This document shows positions 1 to 5,661 of a DNA stretch of 7,054 nucleotides, one piece after another. The notes beneath the pieces are model-generated. The model did not search any database, was not told where the DNA came from, and saw nothing but the letters and a program-made list of their open reading frames with translations. Each line of letters starts with the position of its first letter. Position 1 is the stretch's first letter. The stretch lies in the NCBI GenBank assembly GCA_003167305.1, contig PMTP01000166.1, positions 1 through 7,054 on the forward strand, written 5' to 3'. Source of the stretch: Acidobacteriaceae bacterium. GTDB taxonomy: Bacteria > Acidobacteriota > Terriglobia > Terriglobales > Acidobacteriaceae. The position numbers and the translations under genes were made by a program.

Positions 1-75
1 AATGGCCACCAGCACAGCCAGGGCCAGCCAAAGCCTCTTTCGATTCGTTTGCTGTGGTTTTTCTTCTTCAGTCAT
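1..75 (-). CDS. N-terminus of a probable inner-membrane protein, truncated by the window edge
   Basis: An ATG on the minus strand at 75-73 opens a frame that stays open to base 1. It gives 25 residues: an acidic start (MTEEEKPQQ), a basic patch (NRKR), then a hydrophobic run (LWLALAVLVAI). This is the pattern of a single N-terminal membrane anchor with the N-terminus in the cytoplasm, or of an uncleaved signal. Only the start is visible, so no function can be given. It follows lepB copy 1 in the same direction and is separated from it by the inverted heptad array. No strong Shine-Dalgarno lies before the ATG, and the frame stays open upstream into the repeat, so a more upstream GTG start is possible. 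It could also be a spurious frame, but the Lys/Arg-then-hydrophobic pattern argues for a real gene. Confidence 0.55.
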   Translation of the reverse strand, partial: MTEEEKPQQTNRKRLWLALAVLVAI

Positions 76-82
76 GGGCTTA

Positions 83-168
83 TCAGCGGACAGCGCACAA
101 TGGTCAGTGTACAGTGTTTCGGGCTTTTTCTGACCACTGTTCACTGTTCACTAACCACTGTTCACTGT
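83..168. repeat. Inverted heptad array A between lepB copy 1 and the next gene
   Basis: Bases 83-117 read as five consecutive 7-bp units on the plus strand, for example TCAGTGT at 104-110 and ACAGTGT at 111-117. Bases 127-168 read as six consecutive units on the minus strand, for example ACAGTGA at 162-168 and ACAGTGG at 155-161. The outer units of the left arm are more degenerate. The best local stem pairs 105-116 with 135-146 at 11 of 12 positions. Over the five-unit register 83-117 against 134-168, I count 23 of 35 matches. The array overlaps the 3' end of lepB copy 1: its last sense codon (CAG) and TGA stop lie within one unit. It lacks a T-run after the stem, so it is not a classical intrinsic terminator. 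Confidence 0.8.
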
Positions 169-998
169 ACTCGATGCAGGGTCCGGCTCCAGCGGGTTTC
201 GGTGAAAAAGTGCAGCGCCACGTGGCTCATCCAGGCCACGGTCTGGCCCGTATTCTGATTTTCCAATTGGCCGTCCGGCGTATCGAAAGACCAATAGTTG
301 AAGAGCGGCCGTCCGAGGATGTTTTCTCTGGGCAGAAAGCCCCAGTAGCGCGAATCGTTGCTGTTGTGCCGGTTATCGCCCATCATGAAGTACTTGCCGG
401 GAGGAACCACCAGATCGCCATTCTCGATGTGATTGGGAAAATCAACAGCCCAGGCTTCCGTGGCCCCTCCGCTTGGGGCATTGGCTGGAGAAATTGACGG
501 AAACTCATCAAGAAACTCCTGATCTGCCATAATGTTGGGGTTGGAAGAGTTGTCAGCATCCTTTGGCAAGTTCTGGGCTACGCCGTTGATGATGACGATG
601 CCGTCGCGCAGATGGATATGATCGCCGGGGACGCCGATCAGCCGTTTGACCAGGATATTGTACAGCGGGTTGTCACCTCCAGTCAGATCCTCCAGCACCG
701 GCTTGTGAAAGACCACGATGTCGCCGCGCTTTGGCTCGCGGTAGTGAACCAGCGGCATCCACTTGGTCGGCGGAGCCAGCGTGATGTGGTCCACCATCAG
801 ATGGTCGCCCACCAACAGAGTGTTCTCCATCGAACTGGAGGGAATGACCATGTTCTGCCCAATAAAGGTGAGGATGAAGAGGCCAATGACCAGCACAGAG
901 AGAATGCTGGCCACCGCTTCGGGGAGCGTCTCTTCCACGCGCTCTTCGGCGGGCTGGGGCTCGGGTGGCTTCTTGGGGGGCGGCGTTTTCTTCTTCAT
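162..998 (-). CDS. lepB: Signal peptidase I, copy 1 of 3 (distal tandem duplicate)
   Basis: Type I leader peptidase (S26 family), which cleaves signal peptides from exported preproteins on the outer face of the inner membrane. The 278-residue protein has a basic, Pro-rich cytoplasmic tail (1-25), one membrane segment (about 28-47), then the catalytic domain. The nucleophile box IPSSSM puts the catalytic Ser at 56. The general-base Lys is 118 in VKRLIGVPGD, and the GDNRHNSNDSRYWG box is at 207-220. All key residues are intact, so it should be active. It is closely similar to copy 2 except for a divergent stretch at about 144-184. The ATG at 998 is chosen because it aligns with the start of copy 2 and has an AAAGAG sequence about 10 nt upstream. 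The stop lies inside the heptad array, and the last residue is Gln where copies 2 and 3 end in Arg. It is probably co-transcribed with the upstream lepB genes. Confidence 0.95.
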   Translation of the reverse strand: MKKKTPPPKKPPEPQPAEERVEETLPEAVASILSVLVIGLFILTFIGQNMVIPSSSMENTLLVGDHLMVDHITLAPPTKWMPLVHYREPKRGDIVVFHKPVLEDLTGGDNPLYNILVKRLIGVPGDHIHLRDGIVIINGVAQNLPKDADNSSNPNIMADQEFLDEFPSISPANAPSGGATEAWAVDFPNHIENGDLVVPPGKYFMMGDNRHNSNDSRYWGFLPRENILGRPLFNYWSFDTPDGQLENQNTGQTVAWMSHVALHFFTETRWSRTLHRVQ

Positions 999-1014
999 CG
1001 TTCTGTTGCTCTTT

Positions 1015-1079
1015 ACAGTGAACAGTGGTCAGTAAAAGTGAGTAATAGACCCGGCTATTGGCCGTACCTTGCCCACTAT
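1015..1079. repeat. Heptad array B between lepB copies 2 and 1 (one clear arm, one decayed arm)
   Basis: Three consecutive plus-strand units occupy 1015-1035: ACAGTGA, ACAGTGG and TCAGTAA. The opposing arm is poorly preserved. ATAGTGG on the minus strand at 1073-1079 fits the consensus at 6 of 7 positions and abuts the lepB copy 2 stop. The next unit inward (1066-1072) is weaker. Bases 1036-1065 show no clear units. It belongs to the same family as arrays A and C, which lie in the neighbouring lepB gaps, and looks eroded or partly deleted. Confidence 0.6.
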
Positions 1080-1900
1080 CACCTCACCCGATGCAGGGTC
1101 CGGTTCCAGCGGGTCTCGGTAAAGAAGTGCAATGCGATGTGGCCCAGCCAGGCCACGCTATTGCCGATCCCAGGCTTTTCATACTGTTCTTCCGGGGTCA
1201 CGAACGACCAGTAGTTGAAGAGCGGCCGGCCTACGATGTTCCCCCTAGGCACAAAGCCCCAGTAGCGCGAGTCCAGGCTGTTGTGCCGATTGTCGCCCAT
1301 CATGAAGTACTTGCCGGGAGGAACCACCAGATCACCGTTTTCGAGGCTCTTGGGAAAGTCAACCATGGACCAGGAATCGGGAACCTGATCGATTGAGGGA
1401 GGCGGCTCGGAGGGAAATTCGTCGAGAAACTCTGTTTGGTTTTCCGGAGTCGTGGGTTGGGCGTGGGGCTGATTCTGGGCCACGCCGTTAAGGATCACGA
1501 TGCCGTTGCGCAGATGAATATGGTCGCCGGGAACTCCGATCAGCCGCTTGACCAGGGTCAGGTACTGAGGGTTCCCTTCCGCATCTGGGTCCGGCACAGG
1601 CTTGATGAAGACCACAATATCGCCGCGCTGGGGTTCGCGGGAGTGAACCAGCGGCATCCACTTCGTGGGCGGAGCGAGGGTGATGCGATCCACCACCAGG
1701 TGGTCGCCCACCAGCAGCGTCTTCTCCATCGAGCCGGAGGGAATGACGTAGTTCTGCCCCAGGAAGGTGAGGATGAAGAGGCCAATGACCAACACAGAGA
1801 GAATGCTGGCCACCGCCTCTGCGAACGTCTCTTCCACCCGTTCTTCAGCGGACTCGGTCTCGATCGGCGTCTTGGGGTCGGGTGTTTTTTTCTTCGTCAT
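1079..1900 (-). CDS. lepB: Signal peptidase I, copy 2 of 3
   Basis: Second S26 signal peptidase I, 273 residues, with the same architecture as copy 1: a charged Pro-rich cytoplasmic tail (1-27), one membrane segment (about 29-48), then the periplasmic catalytic domain. The IPSGSM box is the canonical form and places the nucleophile Ser at 57. The catalytic Lys is 118 in VKRLIGVPGD, and the GDNRHNSLDSRYWG box is at 202-215. The ATG at 1900 has AAAGAG 7 nt upstream, a usable ribosome binding site. This leader resembles that of copy 1, so the duplication included the start region. Two DNA blocks are nearly identical to copy 1: 1293-1333 matches 376-416, and 1764-1816 matches 865-917 with one mismatch. 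Gaps on both sides hold heptad arrays. It lies between the other two copies in the same direction and is probably in one transcript with them. Confidence 0.95.
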   Translation of the reverse strand: MTKKKTPDPKTPIETESAEERVEETFAEAVASILSVLVIGLFILTFLGQNYVIPSGSMEKTLLVGDHLVVDRITLAPPTKWMPLVHSREPQRGDIVVFIKPVPDPDAEGNPQYLTLVKRLIGVPGDHIHLRNGIVILNGVAQNQPHAQPTTPENQTEFLDEFPSEPPPSIDQVPDSWSMVDFPKSLENGDLVVPPGKYFMMGDNRHNSLDSRYWGFVPRGNIVGRPLFNYWSFVTPEEQYEKPGIGNSVAWLGHIALHFFTETRWNRTLHRVR

Positions 1901-1914
1901 CCTGTCGCTCTTTG

Positions 1915-2014
1915 TCAGAGATCAGAGATCAGGGTTCAGGGATCAGCAAAAACTCATACTCTTGACTCCTCACCGCTGTTTTCTGATCTCTGATCCCTGT
2001 TCTCTGATCACTGT
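1915..2014. repeat. Inverted heptad array C between lepB copies 3 and 2
   Basis: This is the best-preserved member. Bases 1915-1949 are five consecutive plus-strand units, starting with two identical TCAGAGA copies. Bases 1973-2014 are six consecutive minus-strand units, from ACAGTGA at 2008-2014 inward to ACAGCGG at 1973-1979. Pairing 1915-1949 with 1980-2014 gives 29 of 35 matching positions, and the middle unit pair 1922-1928 / 2001-2007 is perfect. The centre (1950-1972) has no repeat units. The array begins one base after the lepB copy 3 TAA stop and ends just short of the lepB copy 2 ribosome binding site, so it fills most of the gap. Confidence 0.9.
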
Positions 2015-2015
2015 A

Positions 2016-2798
2016 TTAACGCACCACATGGAAGATGCGCTTCCAGCGGGCATAACCTTGGAGCTTGGCCAAAAGCGGCCTATCGTGTTTGAGTTTACCA
2101 TCCGTGGCCTGCTCCAAATCGGTCGCCGATGGCCGGTAGAGCGAGAAGTAGATCACCAGCGGCCTGGCCACAATCTGCTGCCGCGCGACAAAGCCCCAGA
2201 AGCGGGAATCGTCACTGTGATTACGATTGTCGCCCAAGACAAAATACTGACCCACTGGGACCATGAGCTCGCCGTTGCGAGTAAGGCTCTGCATCTGTTT
2301 CCACCAAGTCATGTCCACGTTCGGATCGGCATAAAGATTGGCGGGAAATCCATCGCGGAAGGGAGTACGGGCGGCTGGATCAAAGGCGGCGTAGGGCTCG
2401 TCGAGGAGTGCGCCGTTCACGGTGACGCGGCCATCGTTGATGCGCAACCGATCTCCGGGAAGGCCCACTACCCGCTTGACAACATATGGATGCTGAGGGT
2501 GGTGAAAGACAACGACATCGCCGCGCGCGACATCGCGATAGGGCATGAACCACCGGGTCAGGCTGCTGGCCGGAGCATATATCTGCTTGTTGACAAGCAC
2601 AAAATCGCCCACCATCAGCGTGCGCTCCATGCTCTCGGAAGGGATCAGATAGGGCTGTAGCACAAAGGTGAGCAGAAATAGCGCCACCACCACCAGCAAG
2701 AGCAGCCGTGCCAATGCCTCGGGCACAGTCGGCAGATGGAGCCGCATCCGCTCGACCCAGAGCGGAAAAAGGCCTGACTCTGGGACAAGGGGGTTCAT
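2016..2798 (-). CDS. lepB: Signal peptidase I, copy 3 of 3 (divergent, coupled to rnc)
   Basis: S26 signal peptidase I of 260 residues and the most divergent of the three. It has a short amphipathic N-terminus (1-28), one membrane segment (about 31-49), and the IPSESM box with the nucleophile Ser at 56. The Lys base is 108 in VVKRVVGLPGDRL, and GDNRNHSDDSRFWG is at 189-202. It ends RWKRIFHVVR, matching the tail of the other copies. The ATG at 2798-2796 overlaps the rnc TGA stop by 4 bp (ATGA), so translation is probably coupled to rnc. A purine-rich GAGGAGAAG in the rnc 3' end may serve as a distant ribosome binding site. Glu stands just before the nucleophile, where copy 2 has Gly and copy 1 has Ser. 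As the rnc-linked copy, it is the likeliest ancestral housekeeping enzyme (inference). Confidence 0.95.
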   Translation of the reverse strand: MNPLVPESGLFPLWVERMRLHLPTVPEALARLLLLVVVALFLLTFVLQPYLIPSESMERTLMVGDFVLVNKQIYAPASSLTRWFMPYRDVARGDVVVFHHPQHPYVVKRVVGLPGDRLRINDGRVTVNGALLDEPYAAFDPAARTPFRDGFPANLYADPNVDMTWWKQMQSLTRNGELMVPVGQYFVLGDNRNHSDDSRFWGFVARQQIVARPLVIYFSLYRPSATDLEQATDGKLKHDRPLLAKLQGYARWKRIFHVVR

Positions 2799-3625
2799 GG
2801 CTCTATGCGCTTCTCCTCTTCGGCGGCCGGCTCAATAGCTGCTTCTGCGCCGGCATTCCTGGCGGCTGCCTTCATCCGCTCCAGCGCTCGCCACGCGGCA
2901 TCCTGTTCGGCGTTTTTCTTGGTGCTGCCCATGCCGCGAGCCAGCTGCTTCCCCGGCTCACCCTCGGCTGTCTTGAGCCGGACTTCGACCAGAAAACGCT
3001 TATGATGGTCGGGGCCGCTTTCGCTCTTGACCCGATAGACCGGCGCTCCGGCGCGCGAGGCCTGCAACTGTTCCTGCAACGCCGATTTGAAGTTGCCCAG
3101 CGCGGCCCCGGCGCGCAACTCCTCAGCCAACTGCTCGACCGCCTCGCCCATCACCCTGCGGCGGACAAAGACTCTCACCGGCTCCATGCCGCCGTCCAGC
3201 CAGAGCGCGCCCAGCACGGCCTCCATGGAATTCGAGAGCACCGTGCTCTTGCGCCGCAGGCCGCCCTTTTCCTCGCCGCGGCTGAGGCGCAAGTGGCTGC
3301 CCAGGCCGATGGCCGCGCCAACCTCCGCCATGTGCTGGCGGCTGACCAACTGGGCGCGGACACGTGTCAGGTCGCCCTCGTGCCACTCCGGGTGAAGCAG
3401 AAACAGAGCCTCGGCCACCACCAGCCCCAGCACAGCGTCGCCCAGAAACTCCAGGCGCTCGTTGTCGCCCGCGCCTTTGGCTTCCGACTGAACGCTCTCC
3501 ATAACCGGCTCGATGGCCCCACGCTCGTTCGCTAGAGACCGATGCGTCAGTGCGCGCACCAGCAACTCCGGACGCGCAAAGCTATGCCCCAACGCAGCTT
3601 CCAGTTCGGCAAGAACGGCTTCCAC
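2795..3625 (-). CDS. rnc: Ribonuclease III
   Basis: Double-strand-specific endoribonuclease that processes rRNA precursors and structured mRNAs in the cytoplasm. The 276 residues divide into the nuclease domain (about 1-165), a double-stranded RNA-binding domain (about 175-252, ending GSTKKNAEQDAAWRALE), and an Ala/Glu-rich tail. The signature NERLEFLGDAVL is at 55-66, giving metal and catalytic acids Glu56, Glu59 and Asp63, with Glu135 in the second acidic cluster. Asn132 occupies the position where E. coli has Asp114. The loop between THRS (27-30) and NERLE is longer than in E. coli. The start is GTG at 3625-3623, supported by GAGG 5 nt upstream. The stop overlaps the lepB copy 3 start. A 130-bp gap separates it from the TPR gene, so it may have its own promoter, though I see no convincing one. 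Confidence 0.95.
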   Translation of the reverse strand: MEAVLAELEAALGHSFARPELLVRALTHRSLANERGAIEPVMESVQSEAKGAGDNERLEFLGDAVLGLVVAEALFLLHPEWHEGDLTRVRAQLVSRQHMAEVGAAIGLGSHLRLSRGEEKGGLRRKSTVLSNSMEAVLGALWLDGGMEPVRVFVRRRVMGEAVEQLAEELRAGAALGNFKSALQEQLQASRAGAPVYRVKSESGPDHHKRFLVEVRLKTAEGEPGKQLARGMGSTKKNAEQDAAWRALERMKAAARNAGAEAAIEPAAEEEKRIEP

Positions 3626-3630
3626 AAGAG

Positions 3631-3634
3631 CCTC
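3631..3634 (-). promoter_or_regulatory. Ribosome binding site supporting the GTG start of rnc
   Basis: GAGG on the minus strand, 5 nt before GTG at 3625. It decides for the GTG, as there is no ATG nearby with comparable support and the RNase III similarity begins within the first residues. Confidence 0.6.
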
Positions 3635-3707
3635 AAATCTGATGGGTTGGTATGCTATCCCGGAGCCACTGCTTCAACTTGAGTTTTCGGCCCAGGAAAA
3701 ACCCCTA

Positions 3708-3720
3708 TCTCATTATGAGA
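3708..3720. repeat. Perfect 13-bp palindrome in the gap before rnc
   Basis: TCTCATTATGAGA reads the same on both strands apart from its centre base, with 6-bp arms. It lies between the TPR gene stop and the rnc start, 83 bp before the GTG. On the minus strand, TTTTT follows several bases after it, but the stem is short and AT-rich. It could be a weak terminator for the TPR gene, an operator for rnc, or chance. Confidence 0.35.
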
Positions 3721-3755
3721 CGTTCCTCTTCGCCGCAGGACGCAGCGCAGGATGA

Positions 3756-5585
3756 TCAGGGCTTTTCCGTCCCATTAGGCCAGGAATCCTCAGGCTTGGC
3801 CGGCGCCGGTTTACTCTCCTTCGGCTTGGCCGGCGCTGCATCAGGCGAGTCATCGGCATCCTCGTCGCAACTGTGGCCGTGGACTGCATAGGCCGTCTTG
3901 ACGCCGTGCTCGGCGGCCAGCCGGGTATCCTGCTGTCCGTCGCGCGTCTTCAACGCCGCCTGGTACTCGGTGAGTGCCTGGTCGCGCTTGCAGTCCAGGT
4001 CCAGCATCCGGCCCAAATAGATGTGCGACCAGGAAAGCAGACGCGGATCCTTGCTGGCGGCCAGGGTCTTCTGGAATCCGTCGATGGCCTGGTCGGGATG
4101 GCCGGTGAGGATGGCCGCGCGGGCCAGGATGAACTCGGCGCGTGCGCTGTCGGCCATCGATTCCAGGGAATCGGGATGCGCGGTGAGTACATGGCGGGCC
4201 ATAGCGCTGGCCGTGGCCACATCGCCGGCCGCAAGACGCGCCTCGGCCAAGTCGAGGCCGGTCAACATGCGCGGCTTGCTGCGCGTCAACACGTCGCCGT
4301 CGGCTTCCTTGTCGAAATCGATCTGACGGGCGAAATGCACTTGGTTTTCCACGTCCATGCTGTAGACCATCTCGCCAATGGTGTCCTTCAGGCTGGCGGG
4401 GTCTTTTTCAAACTCGATCAACTGCTGATAGAAGTACTGCGTGAGCACGAATCCCTGGGTCAGGTCGTGGCGCATGGCGGCGAGGCGGATTGCGTCCACC
4501 TTCTGCTGGTAGAGTTGGCGTTCATGCTCATAGCGGGGCAGCTCCAACGACCGGTCGGCATTCGCCGGTATCTTGTACTCAGGTATGCCGGTGTCCATGG
4601 TGCGCGCCTCGATAGCCTTGATCAGGCACTCGATGGTCAGCGGTATCGAGTCCGAGCGCAGGCGGTACTCGAGCGGCGCATCGCGCACCTCTTTCAGAAT
4701 CGGCTGCATCCGGTCGATGGCCGTAGCTCGCGCATAAAGCAGAGGCTCGATCACGTAGTGCAGGTAGGTGTGGCGTACGTCGCTCATGCGGATCGTGCCG
4801 TCCACCGGCGAAACCACTACCACGTAGTCGGTGCCGTAGATGCGGGCGTTGATCGCGCTGGGCGAGAGCAAGGGCTCGATGACCACGATGAACCGCCGTC
4901 CGTTGTAGGTTTCGGCGGGCAGCTTGAGGTAGAGGTTGGTGGAGACGATCATCTTGGTGAGCGGATCGTGCAACCGGTCGGCCTCAGCGTCGTAGATGTG
5001 ATGCACCGCCAGCCAGATGCCGTGCAGGTCAACCGCGGCGACAAAGTCGCGCAGCAGGGGCACAATCTCGACCACCTGCGTCGAGTCGGGGGGCATCTCG
5101 GAAAGATCGGCCGAGGTTTCCATCTCCGGCGGTGGAGTCAGGTAGAGAGCCAGAGAGATGTATTGCGAAATATCGCGCTCTCCGCCCGTCATGCGGTGCT
5201 GGGCGATGTAGAGGCAAATCTTGTCGCGCTTGTTGCGCGCGTCCTCGCTCTTGGCAAGCGCCATGTTCATCTCGTCGCGGACTCGCTTGCGGACTGGGGC
5301 GCTTGCCTCCAGGCCTTCGTCGTAACCGCAGGCATTCAGCGCGGCGGCCATCAGGAAGACCTGCTCGGAGCTGGTCAACGAGATGGTGGGACCGGCGGGA
5401 TCGATCAGAGAAGGCGCTTTTTCCTGCGCAAACCCCTGCGAGGAAGACGAAGTCTGCCCCTCTCCGGAAGACTTAGCGGGACTGCTGGAGGTCTGCGCGT
5501 GCGCCACGGATGGCGCAAGAGCCGCCAACAGGCAAGAAAACGCAACCGATAGAACAGCGGAAGATCGGACTGCTATGAATCTCAT
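3756..5585 (-). CDS. Secreted TPR-repeat protein of unknown function
   Basis: A 609-residue protein that I cannot assign to a named family. Residues 1-30 are a clear Sec signal peptide: basic start, hydrophobic core, and AHA cleavage before Gln31. A Ser/Gly/Gln-rich linker follows (31-60). The middle (about 70-430) is mostly alpha-helical and includes a beta-rich stretch (about 214-262) followed by HTYLHYVIEP at 272-281. The C-terminal part (about 440-570) holds degenerate tetratricopeptide helices, such as LDLAEARLAAGD and HPDQAIDGFQKTL. It ends in a Pro/Lys/Ala tail with two 10-residue repeats. The ATG at 5585 is chosen because it begins the signal peptide and has CAGGG 6 nt upstream. The frame runs further upstream, but that part is antisense to gnd. 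A periplasmic or cell-surface scaffold role is plausible from the signal peptide and TPRs. It is divergent from gnd and upstream of rnc. Confidence 0.85.
   Translation of the reverse strand: MRFIAVRSSAVLSVAFSCLLAALAPSVAHAQTSSSPAKSSGEGQTSSSSQGFAQEKAPSLIDPAGPTISLTSSEQVFLMAAALNACGYDEGLEASAPVRKRVRDEMNMALAKSEDARNKRDKICLYIAQHRMTGGERDISQYISLALYLTPPPEMETSADLSEMPPDSTQVVEIVPLLRDFVAAVDLHGIWLAVHHIYDAEADRLHDPLTKMIVSTNLYLKLPAETYNGRRFIVVIEPLLSPSAINARIYGTDYVVVVSPVDGTIRMSDVRHTYLHYVIEPLLYARATAIDRMQPILKEVRDAPLEYRLRSDSIPLTIECLIKAIEARTMDTGIPEYKIPANADRSLELPRYEHERQLYQQKVDAIRLAAMRHDLTQGFVLTQYFYQQLIEFEKDPASLKDTIGEMVYSMDVENQVHFARQIDFDKEADGDVLTRSKPRMLTGLDLAEARLAAGDVATASAMARHVLTAHPDSLESMADSARAEFILARAAILTGHPDQAIDGFQKTLAASKDPRLLSWSHIYLGRMLDLDCKRDQALTEYQAALKTRDGQQDTRLAAEHGVKTAYAVHGHSCDEDADDSPDAAPAKPKESKPAPAKPEDSWPNGTEKP
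3793..3836. repeat. Short direct repeat encoding a duplicated 10-residue tail
   Basis: GGCTTGGCCGGCGC occurs exactly at 3793-3806 and 3823-3836, a 30-bp period. In the TPR protein this gives two 10-residue units, each starting APAKP, near the C-terminus. The in-frame period is consistent with slippage or a small tandem duplication in a flexible tail. Confidence 0.75.
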
Positions 5586-5599
5586 GAAGAACCCTGAAT

Positions 5600-5627
5600 A
5601 CAATACTAGACGCATCAGCAGGGTCAA
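5600..5627 (-). promoter_or_regulatory. Candidate promoter of the TPR gene
   Basis: TTGACC (5627-5622), 16-bp spacer, TATTGT (5605-5600) on the minus strand: 5/6 and 4/6 to sigma-70 boxes. Initiation about 7 nt on would leave a leader of only about 8 nt and cut into the CAGGG site, so it would be nearly leaderless. An alternative is TTGTAT (5689-5684), 16 bp, TATGAA (5667-5662), which leaves a normal leader but has weaker boxes. Consensus matching by eye only. Confidence 0.3.
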
Positions 5628-5661
5628 ACGATAGCGTTGCGGCGCAGGCGAAGCTGCCGCT

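Larger units (their letters stand above)
162..1900 (-). repeat. Tandem gene duplication (lepB copies 1 and 2)
   Basis: The coding units 162-998 and 1079-1900 are direct duplicates. The similarity covers the ribosome-binding region, the N-terminal tail, the membrane segment, all catalytic boxes and the last residues. Proteins match at roughly three quarters of positions by eye. The exception is residues about 144-184, which barely align. lepB copy 3 shares only the family boxes and is not part of this recent event. Confidence 0.85.

Noticed and set aside
83..168. CRISPR array
   Set aside because: Units are 7 bp, contiguous with no spacers, and reverse orientation midway.
1962..1990. Promoter starting with TTGACT at 1962-1967 on the plus strand
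   Set aside because: No acceptable -10 box lies 16-18 bp downstream, and it would point antisense into lepB copy 3.
1915..2014. Classical rho-independent terminator or IS terminal repeats
   Set aside because: No T-run follows the stem in either direction, no transposase or target-site duplication is visible, and the internal 7-bp phasing is not explained by either.
1436..2660. Plus-strand frames of 185 and 297 codons opposite lepB copies 2 and 3
   Set aside because: Shadows of conserved lepB coding sequence, with no ribosome binding site and no recognisable domain.
2708..3535. 275-codon plus-strand frame opposite rnc
   Set aside because: Antisense to a clear RNase III, with low-complexity Ala/Arg/Leu composition.
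3626..3755. Sigma-70 promoter for rnc
   Set aside because: TTGAAG on the minus strand has only poor -10 candidates (TAGCAT at 14 bp, CATACC at 17 bp), so it is not reported as a feature.
3873..5552. 559-codon open frame on the plus strand opposite the TPR gene
   Set aside because: Its product shows no domain, and its His/Val/Arg/Gly-rich composition is typical of an antisense frame in GC-rich DNA. The opposing frame has a signal peptide and TPR helices.
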